Positions 1 to 10,103 of a DNA stretch of 36,280 bases are shown piece after piece. The notes below the pieces were generated by a model. That model searched no databases and was not told where the DNA came from. It saw only the letters and a program-made list of their open reading frames with translations. The stretch lies in contig PLGG01000062.1 of NCBI GenBank assembly GCA_003138515.1, positions 111,791-148,070 of the forward strand. Direction: 5' to 3'. The position numbers were made by a program, and so were the translations under genes. The DNA is from Acidobacteriaceae bacterium (GTDB taxonomy: Bacteria; Acidobacteriota; Terriglobia; Terriglobales; Acidobacteriaceae). How positions within the stretch are numbered: position 1 is the first letter of the stretch; each line of letters begins with the position of its first letter.

Positions 1-80
1 CAGGGAACAGGGAACAGAAAGGCAGGGAGCGAAGGGACCGAGTTAGCGATTCAGCTTGATTGGGGCGACGGGGCGTGGGT

Positions 81-86
81 TATATT
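81..86 (+). promoter_or_regulatory. Possible -10 element (TATATT) upstream of the methyltransferase gene
   Basis: TATATT at 81-86 matches a sigma-70 -10 hexamer well. A TTGATT at 56-61 could be a -35, but the 19-bp spacing is long. If used, it would give a leader of about 250 nt running through the repeat cluster. This is a weak call. Confidence 0.25.
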
Positions 87-109
87 GGACGCATTCCCGA
101 TGGCGAAAT

Positions 110-307
110 TAGGTTCCCGGAAATAAAAGCAAGTACCCCCGAGACAAGAACTGAGTCAGGTTCCGCGAAACAAAGGGCCGTGAATCGTGGACTGGGAACG
201 ATGCGGTTCCAGGCGGTAACGTGGGTTTCCCCGAAACAAGAACAAGTTCCCCCGAGACAAAAACTGGGTCAGGTTCTGAAACAAAAGAAGATTCCCCGAA
301 ACAAAAC
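110..307 (+). repeat. Degenerate repeat cluster upstream of the methyltransferase gene
   Basis: The first 338 bases hold no convincing gene. Between about 110 and 307 a motif of the form CCCCGARACAARAAC occurs at 137-151, 229-243 and 250-264, with a shorter form at 294-307. Two larger copies (about 130-174 and 243-286) also share a following GTCAGGTTC segment, so the block looks like a roughly 45-bp unit duplicated and then diverged. Positions 1-44 carry a separate G-rich AGGGAAC/AGGGACC repeat. The cluster lies directly before the ribosome site of the next gene, so it may be part of its leader. A regulatory role is not shown. Confidence 0.6.
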
Positions 308-338
308 TCAAAATTGAGAGAAGAAAGAGGAGGTTACT

Positions 339-1352
339 GTGGGCGAGCAGCCGACACCGGAAAAAATTATGCAGATTGGCCTGGGATTCTGGGCCTCGAA
401 GACACTGCTGAGCGCGGTGGAGATGGGGTTGTTTACAGAGTTGGCGCGGAAGCCGGAGACGTTGGAGGATGTGCAGGCGCGGCTGGGGTTGCATCCGCGG
501 TCGGCGAGAGATTTTCTGGATGCGCTGGTGGCGCTGGGATTTCTGGAGCGGCGGGAGGGGAAATATGCGAACACGCCGTCGACGGACGTGTTTCTCGACA
601 GGAAGAAGCCGTCGTACATTGGCGGGATTCTGGAGATGGCGAACCAGCGGCTGTATGGGCACTGGGGGCATTTGACGGAGGGATTGCGGACGGGGCTGCC
701 GCAGAATGAGGTGCGCGGCGGAGGGCAGCCGACGTTTGAGGCGCTGTATGCTGATCCGGCGCGGCTGAAGGCGTTTTTGAAGGCGATGAGCGGGATCAGC
801 CATGGGTCGGCGCTCGCGATTGCGGCGAAGTTTCCGTGGAAGGAATACAAGACGTATTGCGATGTGGGCACGGCGCAGGGCGATACGGCGGCGCAGATTG
901 CATTGGCGCATTCGCATCTGAGCGGGACGGGGTTCGACCTGGCGGAGGTGGGACCGATCTTTGAGGAGTATGTGGGCGAGCTGGGGCTGAATGGGCGGCT
1001 GAAGTTTGCGGCGGGAGATTTCTTAAAGGGCGCGATTCCGACGGTGGACGTGATTGTGATGGGGCACATTCTGCACGACTGGGATTTGCCGGCGAAGAAG
1101 ATGCTGATCGGAAAAGTGTATGAGGCGCTGCCGAAGGGTGGAGCGTTCATTGTGTATGAGGCAATCATTGACGACGAGCGGAGCAGGAATGCTTTTGGAT
1201 TGTTGATGAGCCTGAATATGCTGATCGAGACGTATGGCGGGTTCGATTACACCGGCGCGGATTGCCAGGGATGGATGCAGGAAGCGGGATTCAGCGAGAC
1301 GCGGGTGGAGCATTTGGTGGGACCGGATTCGATGGTGGTGGGGATCAAATGA
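339..1352 (+). CDS. SAM-dependent O-methyltransferase (plant COMT / hydroxyneurosporene type)
   Basis: Predicted 337-residue cytosolic methyltransferase that would transfer a methyl group from SAM to a hydroxyl on a small aromatic or isoprenoid substrate. The substrate cannot be told. The N-terminal third looks like the winged-helix dimerisation domain of this family ([10 protein letters not shown] near residue 28). The SAM-binding segment is [11 protein letters not shown] near 174, replacing the usual glycine-rich DVGGGTG. ILHDW near 250 carries the histidine that is the catalytic base in plant relatives. The GTG start at 339 is chosen because GAGGAGG lies at 327-333, five bases upstream. 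It stands alone, convergent with glgP, with no biosynthetic neighbours to suggest a product. Confidence 0.85.
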   Translation: MGEQPTPEKIMQIGLGFWASKTLLSAVEMGLFTELARKPETLEDVQARLGLHPRSARDFLDALVALGFLERREGKYANTPSTDVFLDRKKPSYIGGILEMANQRLYGHWGHLTEGLRTGLPQNEVRGGGQPTFEALYADPARLKAFLKAMSGISHGSALAIAAKFPWKEYKTYCDVGTAQGDTAAQIALAHSHLSGTGFDLAEVGPIFEEYVGELGLNGRLKFAAGDFLKGAIPTVDVIVMGHILHDWDLPAKKMLIGKVYEALPKGGAFIVYEAIIDDERSRNAFGLLMSLNMLIETYGGFDYTGADCQGWMQEAGFSETRVEHLVGPDSMVVGIK

Positions 1353-1460
1353 TGCAGGATTCAGGGTTCAGGGATCAGTTTTCAGGGGTCAGAAGAACAG
1401 GAACTGAGGGACACACGGCCTGAGGGACTGCGGGATTACGGAAATAGGAACCAGGCGGGC

Positions 1461-1490
1461 GCCCCACGGACGAGAAGGTGTCCGTGGGGC
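1461..1490. repeat. Perfect 11-bp inverted repeat between convergent genes (REP-like hairpin)
   Basis: GCCCCACGGAC at 1461-1471 is followed by an 8-base loop and its exact reverse complement at 1480-1490. It sits in the 196-bp gap between the convergent methyltransferase and glgP genes, so RNA from either side would form the hairpin. A run of five or six T begins about 18 bases after the stem on the + strand, too far for a classical intrinsic terminator. The GTCCGTGGGGC arm style resembles palindromes I recall from acidobacterial intergenic regions. Confidence 0.7.
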
Positions 1491-1548
1491 CGGCCAGGCG
1501 AGCAGTTCTTTTTATGGTGGGCAAGGTAATTTATCTATTTGAATCTCA

Positions 1549-4044
<2,496 letters not shown>

Positions 4045-4235
4045 GGAGCACCTCGAATGTGCGTCTTGGGCCCGGCGAAATTAGAGAGAAAAGCGGGCCA
4101 GGCGTGCCGATGGGATAACGATAGGACCGCCCAAGAGGCTGGAGGATGAAAACTGCGTCAAAACCTCGTGATCTTTTGTTGGAAATCCCGTTGTTGAACG
4201 GACCCGTTTTGAAACTGGCGGAATGGAAGATGCGG

Positions 4236-4241
4236 TAATCT
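4236..4241 (+). promoter_or_regulatory. Possible -10 element abutting the ABC ATPase start (leaderless arrangement)
   Basis: TAATCT at 4236-4241, preceded by GCGG, ends six bases before the ATG at 4248. No Shine-Dalgarno is present. A TTGAAA at 4209-4214 is too far away (21 bp) to be a normal -35. The spacing fits transcription starting at or next to the start codon. Confidence 0.35.
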
Positions 4242-4247
4242 AGGCGG

Positions 4248-5258
4248 ATGGAACAAGCAACGGAACAAGCAATTGTCGGCGGATCGGGCATGCAGGCAGG
4301 TGCAGTGCCGGCGTTGCGGATTCGCGGGCTGCGAAAGGCGTTCGTGGATGTGCAGGCGGTGAATGGGATCGATCTGGAGGTGGCGAAGGGCGAGTGCTTT
4401 GGTTTGCTGGGGCCGAATGGAGCCGGGAAGACGACGACGATTGAGATTTGCGAGGGGTTGACCGACGCGGACGAGGGCACGGTTGAACTGCTGGGGCGGA
4501 ACTGGAAGACGGGCGCGGATGAGTTGCGGCAGCAGATCGGGATTCAACTGCAGGAGACGCAGTTTCCGGATAAGTTGACGGTGGAGGAGACGCTGCGGCT
4601 GTTCCGAAGCTTTTACCGGAGCGGGATTACGGTGGATGAGTCGATCAAGCTGGCGCAGCTTGAAGAGAAGCGGCGGTCGCGCATTGGAGGGCTGAGCGGC
4701 GGACAAAAGCAGCGGCTGGCGATGGCGACGGCGCTGGTGGGCGATCCGGAACTGCTGTTTCTGGATGAGCCGACGACGGGGCTCGATCCGCAGGCGCGGC
4801 GGCACTTGTGGGATTTAGTAGAGGAAATGAAGCGGGAGGGGCGGACGATAATTCTGACCACGCATTATATGGATGAGGCGGAACAGCTCTGCGATCGCGT
4901 GGCGATTATGGATCATGGAAAAGTGATTGCGCTGGACACGCCGAAGGAACTGATTGCGACGGTGTGCAGCGAGGACATTGTGGAGTTTGCGGTGAGCGGC
5001 TCCCAGGTCCCCAAATGCGAGGGACCTGGGGCACCCAAGGTCGATGTGGAGGCGCTGAAGAAAATCCCAGGAGTGCAGTCGCACCGAGTTGATGATGGAG
5101 TGCATCAGCTCTCGGTGAGCGAGCTGCACACGGCGGTGCCGCGAATTTTTGCGGCGCTCGAGGAGCAGGGCCTGCATTTGAGCGAGTTCAGAACGCACTC
5201 GGCGACGCTGGAGGATGTGTTTGTGCGGCTGACGGGGAGGAATCTGCGGGATGAGTAA
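4248..5258 (+). CDS. ABC transporter ATP-binding protein (DrrA/CcmA-like exporter subunit)
   Basis: Predicted 336-residue ATPase that powers the permease encoded next to it. Walker A GPNGAGKT is at 55-62, the Q-loop glutamine near 102, the signature LSGGQ at 149-153, Walker B LLFLDEP at 169-175 and the H-loop histidine at 206. The C-terminal extension after about 230 is typical of drug and polysaccharide-type exporters. Inside it, residues 252-261 are encoded by a perfect palindrome (5002-5030) that looks like an in-frame repeat insertion. The ATG at 4248 has no Shine-Dalgarno. The 3' end overlaps the permease by 8 bp (ATGAGTAA), which suggests translational coupling. The substrate is unknown. 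Confidence 0.95.
   Translation: MEQATEQAIVGGSGMQAGAVPALRIRGLRKAFVDVQAVNGIDLEVAKGECFGLLGPNGAGKTTTIEICEGLTDADEGTVELLGRNWKTGADELRQQIGIQLQETQFPDKLTVEETLRLFRSFYRSGITVDESIKLAQLEEKRRSRIGGLSGGQKQRLAMATALVGDPELLFLDEPTTGLDPQARRHLWDLVEEMKREGRTIILTTHYMDEAEQLCDRVAIMDHGKVIALDTPKELIATVCSEDIVEFAVSGSQVPKCEGPGAPKVDVEALKKIPGVQSHRVDDGVHQLSVSELHTAVPRIFAALEEQGLHLSEFRTHSATLEDVFVRLTGRNLRDE
5002..5030. repeat. In-frame REP-like palindrome inside the ABC ATPase gene
   Basis: CCCAGGTCCC at 5002-5011 and its exact reverse complement GGGACCTGGG at 5021-5030 flank a 9-base loop, followed by GCACCC. Palindromes with CCCAGGT...ACCTGGGGCACCC arms are, from memory, frequent between genes in Terriglobia. Here it encodes ATPase residues 252-261 without breaking the frame. 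Confidence 0.75.
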
Positions 5259-6297
5259 CCCGAAAAAGATGAGCCTCGAAACCAGCAGCCTGTTTCAATT
5301 GACGGCGACGCGGCTGAAGCTGACGCTGAGGGAGCCGGAGGCGATGTTCTGGATTTTTGCGTTTCCTATTCTGCTTGCGTTGGGGCTTGGAATTGCGTTC
5401 AGGAACCGGCCGGCGGATGTGCTGCCCGTGGGCGCGACGACCCCGCAACTGACGCAGGCGCTGGCGGCGGATAAGGGGCTGAATGCGACGAAGATGGATG
5501 AGAGCGCAGGAACGCACGCGCTGGCGGTGGGAACGATTTTGCTGCTGGCCGAGCAGCGCGGCGACGGTGTGGTGTACCGCTACGACAATACGAATCCCGA
5601 TGCGCGGACGGCGAGGATGATCGCGGACCGCGCGATTGAAGTGGCTGCGGGACGGAAGGACGTAGTGACGGCCGAGAACGAACTGATACACGAGACGGGG
5701 TCGCGGTACATCGACTTTCTGATTCCGGGGCTGCTGGGAATGAATTTGATGGGATCGGCGATGTGGGGGCTGGGGTTCTCGATTGTGGAAGGGCGGCAGA
5801 AAAAACTGCTGAAGCGGATGGTGGCCTCGCCGATGCCAAGGTGGCAGTACCTGGCGGGCTATTTGCTGTCGCGGCTGGTGATGCTGGTCATCGAGGTGGT
5901 GGTTTTTCTGGGATTTGCAAGGCTGGTGTTTGGCGTGCCGTTTCGCGGGCCGCTGTGGCAGCTCGCGCTGCTTTGCGTTTTGGTCTCGCTGGTGTTTTCG
6001 GCGTTGGGGTTGCTGGTGGCATCGCGGGCGACGACGATTGAGACAGTGAGCGGACTGATGAACCTGGTGATGCTTCCCATGTGGATCTTGTCGGGAGGGT
6101 TCTTTTCTGCGTCGCGGTTTCCGGCGATCCTTCAGCCGTTTGTGCGCGCGCTGCCGTTGACGGCGGCGATCGATGCGATGCGCGGGAACATGCTGCAAGG
6201 AGTGCAGTTGAGCCAGTTGATGTTGCAAGTGGGAATTCTGCTGGCATGGTTTGCCGTGCCGTTCGCGGTGTCGCTGAGGATTTTCCGCTGGCGCTAA
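5251..6297 (+). CDS. ABC-2 type transporter permease
   Basis: Predicted 348-residue inner-membrane partner of the ATPase just upstream. The first membrane segment is near residues 32-50 (FWIFAFPILLALGLGIAF). A soluble periplasmic region follows to about 150, and five more hydrophobic segments fill the rest, including FLIPGLLGMNLMGSAMWGLGF, LVMLVIEVVVFLGFARLVFG, LALLCVLVSLVFSALGLLVA and a final one near 325-343. This is the ABC2_membrane_3 layout. The motif VSGLMNLVMLPMWILSGGFF is typical of the family. The start codon lies in the 8-bp overlap with the ATPase. It ends six bases from the stop of the convergent VWFA gene. Confidence 0.93.
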   Translation: MSNPKKMSLETSSLFQLTATRLKLTLREPEAMFWIFAFPILLALGLGIAFRNRPADVLPVGATTPQLTQALAADKGLNATKMDESAGTHALAVGTILLLAEQRGDGVVYRYDNTNPDARTARMIADRAIEVAAGRKDVVTAENELIHETGSRYIDFLIPGLLGMNLMGSAMWGLGFSIVEGRQKKLLKRMVASPMPRWQYLAGYLLSRLVMLVIEVVVFLGFARLVFGVPFRGPLWQLALLCVLVSLVFSALGLLVASRATTIETVSGLMNLVMLPMWILSGGFFSASRFPAILQPFVRALPLTAAIDAMRGNMLQGVQLSQLMLQVGILLAWFAVPFAVSLRIFRWR

Positions 6298-6303
6298 ACG
6301 GAT

Positions 6304-7380
6304 TCAGCGACCGGAGCCGGTGGCGACGGGGTTGGAGTAGTAGCCGGTGCGGGTGCGGGCAACGAGACCTGGCTGGTCGAGCCTGACTTCGATGTGGTGG
6401 TACTCGTTGGGCTTGTCGGGCGGCGGAGGATCGAAGGCGATTTCGTACCAGGAATTGGCGTCGGCGAGGCACTTCTGGATCATGCCGGTGACGTCGCTGT
6501 TGGATGCGATTGAGAGGCCTCCGCTCTGAACGGCAAGCACCTGAAGGCCCAGGTCGCCATACTGCGTTTGGGAAATCTTGGAAATGCCTTTGAGGAATTC
6601 TTCGTAGTAGTTGGCCGCCATCAGGGATTCAGTGGCGCCGATGGGACTTACGTTGTAAAGAACAATTTTGGATTGGCGCATTTTCGAGGACAAGTAGACG
6701 ATGTCGTTGAAGACTTGCTGCTGCCGACTGGCGGATATATCGATGTGGGGGCCTGAGAGTAAAGGCCAGCCCGGTGAAATGTAGAGGATGAGTTTTCGTC
6801 CGGGCAGGGTTGCGGCGTAGTCGACAACCTGATGAAGCGCCTTGACGCAAATATCCCAGCGCTCGCTGTCGCCCCGTTGCGAACTACGGTTGATTTCGCG
6901 CAAGCCGATCTGGTGGTGCTCCAGCGAGTCGCTGAGGATGTTTCCGTTAATCGAGAAACCGTTATCGATCTGCACACCATCATCCGAGAGCAGGGCAATG
7001 GAGGTGGGATGCGCCAGCGTGCCCTCATTCTCCTTAAGGAACTTCTCCGTTTGCTCGCGCGCGTAGGCGGATGTCACATAGGGCGTATTGACGCCATCGA
7101 TCAAGACGATGACCTCGACAGGTTCCTGCGCTGAAGTGACGACCTTGAAGGAAGTGATGGGCAGCGGAGCCTTGTTGTCGAGGACGGTGAAGTCCTGCTG
7201 AGCAAGGTAGTTGACGGGCTGGCCGGACTTGGAGTCGACGACGACGTCGAGATGGATTTGCTGAGACGTGGACGATGGCCCAGGCGGCGCGATGGCGGGG
7301 AGCGATTGCTGGGCGCCGGCCGGAAGCGCGACAGGCAACAGCAAAACGAAGAGGGCGCAGGAGAGTTTGGTTAGAGCCAT
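6304..7380 (-). CDS. Secreted VWFA-related acidobacterial-type protein
   Basis: Predicted exported protein of 358 residues. The ATG at 7380 is preferred over one 28 codons upstream because GGAGG lies six bases before it and the protein then begins with a clear signal peptide (MALTKLSCALFVLLLPVALP, cleavage near AGA-QQ). The first domain after about residue 40 (QIHLDVVVDSKSGQPVNYL, FTVLDNKAPLPITSF) matches the entry of the VWFA-related Acidobacterial family. The VWA core starts at VEVIVLIDGVNT, where the metal-site DxSxS motif is degenerate (D-G-V-N-T). KLILYISPGWPLLSG is a later strand of the fold. Function unknown, probably protein binding outside the cytoplasm. Divergent from hemE with a gap of about 150 bp. 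Confidence 0.88.
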   Translation of the reverse strand: MALTKLSCALFVLLLPVALPAGAQQSLPAIAPPGPSSTSQQIHLDVVVDSKSGQPVNYLAQQDFTVLDNKAPLPITSFKVVTSAQEPVEVIVLIDGVNTPYVTSAYAREQTEKFLKENEGTLAHPTSIALLSDDGVQIDNGFSINGNILSDSLEHHQIGLREINRSSQRGDSERWDICVKALHQVVDYAATLPGRKLILYISPGWPLLSGPHIDISASRQQQVFNDIVYLSSKMRQSKIVLYNVSPIGATESLMAANYYEEFLKGISKISQTQYGDLGLQVLAVQSGGLSIASNSDVTGMIQKCLADANSWYEIAFDPPPPDKPNEYHHIEVRLDQPGLVARTRTGYYSNPVATGSGR

Positions 7381-7522
7381 CGGGGGCCTCCGATCAAGAT
7401 GCGGCGTAGGGGTGCAGCGAAGAATGTCAAAATGCTGCACGGGTTGCTGACGGCCATCATACATCAGGCGGGATGCGGCTGGCAGGTGGATCGGCGCCGA
7501 TAAGTGGGCGACGGCAGCCCGG

Positions 7523-7528
7523 TAAAAT
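7523..7528 (+). promoter_or_regulatory. Possible -10 element at the hemE start (leaderless arrangement)
   Basis: TAAAAT at 7523-7528 overlaps the candidate ATG at 7527 and ends seven bases before the next in-frame ATG at 7536. No Shine-Dalgarno precedes either. If this is the -10, the ATG at 7536 would be at the 5' end of the message. Confidence 0.3.
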
Positions 7529-8618
7529 GGTGGTTATGAAGCGAGGTCGCGAGAGCATTGATGCGGCGGAAACGATCCTGGCCGGGAGCCGGTTTGTGCG
7601 CGCGTGCCTGCGCAAGCCGGTGGACCGGACGCCGGTGTGGTTTTTGCGGCAGGCGGGGCGGTACATGCAGGAGTACCGCGACGTGCGCAAGCACCACACG
7701 CTGGTGGAGATTTGCAAGAAGCCGGAACTGGCGGCGGAAGTGACGATTACCGCGGCGGAAAAACTGGGCGTGGATGCGGCGATCATCTTTGCGGATTTGC
7801 TTCTGCCGCTGGAGCCGATGGGACTCGACTTCGAGTTCCAGGCGGGCGAGGGGCCGGTGGTGCACAAGCCGGTGCGCACGGCCGAAGACGTGCGGGCGCT
7901 GCGGACGGATCGCGCGGGCGACCTGGCGTATGTGGCGCTGGCGATCGAGAAGGTGGCCGCGCATTTTCGCGACCGGTTGGGCGTGATTGGATTCTGCGGC
8001 GCGCCGTATACGCTGGCGAGCTACATGATCGAAGGCGGCGGCTCGCGGAATTACATCCACACCAAACAGCTGATGTACCGCGACCCCATTGCGTGGATCA
8101 GCCTCTTGGACAAGCTGGTGGCTGTGCTGACGGAATATTGCCGGTTGCAGGTGCAGGCGGGCGCGGACGTGATCCAGATTTTCGATAGCTGGGTGGGGTC
8201 GCTCGGACTCAGCGATTATCGTGCGTATGCGTTCGAGGCGTCGAAGCGGTTGGTGCGCACGGTGCAGGCGATGGGCGTGCCGGTGATTTATTTCGGCGTG
8301 GAGACGGCGGGGTTGCTGGAGCAGATGGCGGCGACGGGAGCGGATGTAATTGGCCTCGACTGGCGACAGCCGCTGGATGAAGGCTGGCGCCGGGTGGGAG
8401 ATGGCCATGCGGTGCAGGGAAATCTTGATCCGATTACGTTGTTTGCGCCGCCGGACGTGCTGGAGCAGCGCGTGAAAGAGATTCTGCGGGCGGCCGGTGG
8501 GCGTGCGGGGCACATTTTCAATCTGGGGCATGGGATTGTGCCGGAAACGCCTGTCGAGAATGTGCAGGCGGTAGTGAAGATGGTGCGCGAGTTCCGGCTG
8601 GAGGACGCGCATGGCTAA
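7527..8618 (+). CDS. hemE: Uroporphyrinogen decarboxylase
   Basis: Cytosolic heme-pathway enzyme that removes four carboxyl groups from uroporphyrinogen III to give coproporphyrinogen III. About 363 residues from the ATG at 7527, or 360 from 7536; the longer frame back to 7473 lacks family similarity. Family motifs appear in order: PVWFLRQAGRYMQEYR (arginines and substrate pocket), the aspartate in FADLLLPLEPMGL, GFCGAPYTLASYMIEGGGSR, QIFDSWVGSLG, YFGVETAG, GLDWRQPLDEGW, VQGNLDP and FNLGHGIVPETP. The stop overlaps the hemH start by 8 bp (ATGGCTAA), so the two are very likely co-transcribed and coupled. The start is not certain because no Shine-Dalgarno is visible. Confidence 0.97.
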   Translation: MVVMKRGRESIDAAETILAGSRFVRACLRKPVDRTPVWFLRQAGRYMQEYRDVRKHHTLVEICKKPELAAEVTITAAEKLGVDAAIIFADLLLPLEPMGLDFEFQAGEGPVVHKPVRTAEDVRALRTDRAGDLAYVALAIEKVAAHFRDRLGVIGFCGAPYTLASYMIEGGGSRNYIHTKQLMYRDPIAWISLLDKLVAVLTEYCRLQVQAGADVIQIFDSWVGSLGLSDYRAYAFEASKRLVRTVQAMGVPVIYFGVETAGLLEQMAATGADVIGLDWRQPLDEGWRRVGDGHAVQGNLDPITLFAPPDVLEQRVKEILRAAGGRAGHIFNLGHGIVPETPVENVQAVVKMVREFRLEDAHG

Positions 8619-9600
8619 GCAAGCGGTGCTGCTGCTGGCGCATGGAACTCCGGAGACGGTGGAACAGATTCCGGAGTATCTGCGCAATGTGGTGAGCGGG
8701 CGGCCGCTGCCGCAGGCGGTAGTGGAAGAGATTCAGCATCGGTATTCGCTGATTGGAAAGAGCCCGCTGACGGAGATTACGCTCGCACAGGCGCGGCTGG
8801 TGGAGGAGAAACTGGCGGCAACAGGCGAGCGCGTTCCTGTGTATGTGGGAATGCGGAATTGGCGGCCGTATATTCCCGACGTAGTGAAGCAGATGCGCGC
8901 GAATGGAGTGGAAGAGGCGGCGGTGATCTGCATGGCGCCGCAGAACTCGCGGACGAGCGTGGGGCTCTACAGGCGCGCGGTGGAGGCTGAGGCGGGCGGA
9001 TTGCGAATCGACTTCACAGAGGGGTGGGCGGAGCATCCGCTGCTGGCGGATGCGTTCGCCGAGCGGCTGAGGCCGGCGTTGGCGAAGCTGACCGCGGAGG
9101 TGGGCGAGGCGGTGCCGGTGTTGTTCACTGCGCATAGCGTCCCGACGCGGACGGTGGAGGCTCCTGCAGCGGGAGCGGAAAGCGCCGGGCCGCGGTTGTG
9201 GCCGGGGCCCGCTGCCACGGGCGATCCTTATGTGGAGGATGCACGGCGGACGGCGGAACTGGTCGCGGCGAGAGTGCCGGAGATTTCGCGGTGGTGGTTT
9301 GCGTTCCAGAGCCAGGGAGCGAGCGGAGGACCGTGGATTGGACCCGGCGTGGAGGAAACGCTGGACAAGATTGCCAGCGAGGGAGTAACTGCTTTGATCC
9401 TCCAGCCGATCGGATTCCTTTGCGATCACGTGGAGATTTTGTTTGACGTGGACATTCTCTTCAGGGAATACGCCAGCAAGAAGCGGATCAGGTTGGAACG
9501 TCCGGAGTCTTTGAACGCATCGGAAACCCTTGCAGGAGCTGTTGCGGAGCTAGCCCGCAAGGGTCTAGAGCGATTGAAGGACGCACGGGCGAAAGACTGA
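8611..9600 (+). CDS. hemH: Ferrochelatase (protoporphyrin or coproporphyrin)
   Basis: Inserts ferrous iron into the porphyrin ring at the end of heme synthesis. 329 residues. LLLAHGTPE opens the protein, VYVGMRNWRPYI and CMAPQNSRTSVGLY follow, and the catalytic histidine is H175 in FTAHSVP. FQSQGASGGPWIGP near 232-245 and CDHVEILFDVDI near 271-282, with E275 as the probable second active-site residue, complete the family pattern. Residues about 184-203, between HSVP and GDPY, are an insertion rich in A, G and P, bounded at DNA level by inverted repeats (9166-9215). It overlaps hemE by 8 bp. Which porphyrin it uses cannot be decided here, as neither hemQ nor hemG/hemY lies alongside. Confidence 0.95.
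   Translation: MAKQAVLLLAHGTPETVEQIPEYLRNVVSGRPLPQAVVEEIQHRYSLIGKSPLTEITLAQARLVEEKLAATGERVPVYVGMRNWRPYIPDVVKQMRANGVEEAAVICMAPQNSRTSVGLYRRAVEAEAGGLRIDFTEGWAEHPLLADAFAERLRPALAKLTAEVGEAVPVLFTAHSVPTRTVEAPAAGAESAGPRLWPGPAATGDPYVEDARRTAELVAARVPEISRWWFAFQSQGASGGPWIGPGVEETLDKIASEGVTALILQPIGFLCDHVEILFDVDILFREYASKKRIRLERPESLNASETLAGAVAELARKGLERLKDARAKD
9166..9215. repeat. Palindrome-bounded in-frame insertion inside hemH
   Basis: GCAGCGGG at 9166-9173 is the exact reverse complement of CCCGCTGC at 9208-9215. Inside these arms a second GGGCC/GGCCC pair can also fold. The segment encodes an A/G/P-rich stretch that ferrochelatases I know lack between the catalytic HSVP motif and GDPY. Confidence 0.5.
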
Positions 9601-9890
9601 AGGGCCTGGTGTGTGAAGCCCGCGACCTGTGAACGATCGAATAGTTTGCATCTCTGTATCATTCATTGACAAGGATGAAATTGTTTCGCGCGGAACAACG
9701 GTTGGAGCTAAGATAGAGCCGATCGCAGATTTTGACTTTCTTTTAACTTCTGCGGCGGGAGCAAAGGGACTGAACAGAGCGCCGGGGAAGAGCTTGCCGT
9801 TTTCACGAAGGCCGAATTGATGGGCGTTTTGGGAGAGCAACACGGCTGAGGAGAACGCAAGGGGAGCGCCGGCAGGGAATAGTAGTTGAG
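9601..9890. other. Intergenic region with no recognisable gene
   Basis: This stretch of 290 bases follows hemH. One open frame of 63 codons crosses it, but it has no ribosome site and an implausible composition, so I do not call it. I see no hairpin with a T-run and no clear promoter. An AGGGA sits about 13 bases before the next start codon. Confidence 0.5.
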
Positions 9891-10085
9891 ATGGATAGAT
9901 CGAGAGAAGTGGTTTCCTGCCCCGCGTGCCGTAGCGACCGGATGTACCGCCGGGAGCGGCGGGGCATTCTTGAGAAGAACTTGTTTCCGGTTTTCGGACT
10001 TTATCCGTGGCAATGCAAGGGGTGCGGAGCCGAGGTGATGTTGCGGAAACGCAAGCGCTGGCACAAGAAGAAGACCGACATATAG
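9891..10085 (+). CDS. Small zinc-ribbon protein
   Basis: Predicted 64-residue, very basic protein. Two Cys pairs, CPAC near residues 10-13 and CKGC near 42-45, can form a four-cysteine zinc ribbon. The spacer between them holds RRERRGILEKNLFPVFGLYPWQ, and the C-terminus is a lysine/arginine tail (RKRKRWHKKK). Nucleic-acid binding is possible but unproven. The Shine-Dalgarno is weak. It lies downstream of hemH, separated by 290 bases, and is convergent with the proline dehydrogenase gene. The paired-cysteine pattern is the main reason to believe it is real. Confidence 0.6.
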   Translation: MDRSREVVSCPACRSDRMYRRERRGILEKNLFPVFGLYPWQCKGCGAEVMLRKRKRWHKKKTDI

Positions 10086-10103
10086 GGCCACTCGGCACAT
10101 TGC

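Noticed and set aside
7464..8687. 407-codon minus frame across hemE
   Set aside because: Arginine/histidine-rich shadow of hemE with no domain.
9629..9820. 63-codon frame after hemH
   Set aside because: No ribosome site, no recognisable motif, and composition unlike the neighbours.
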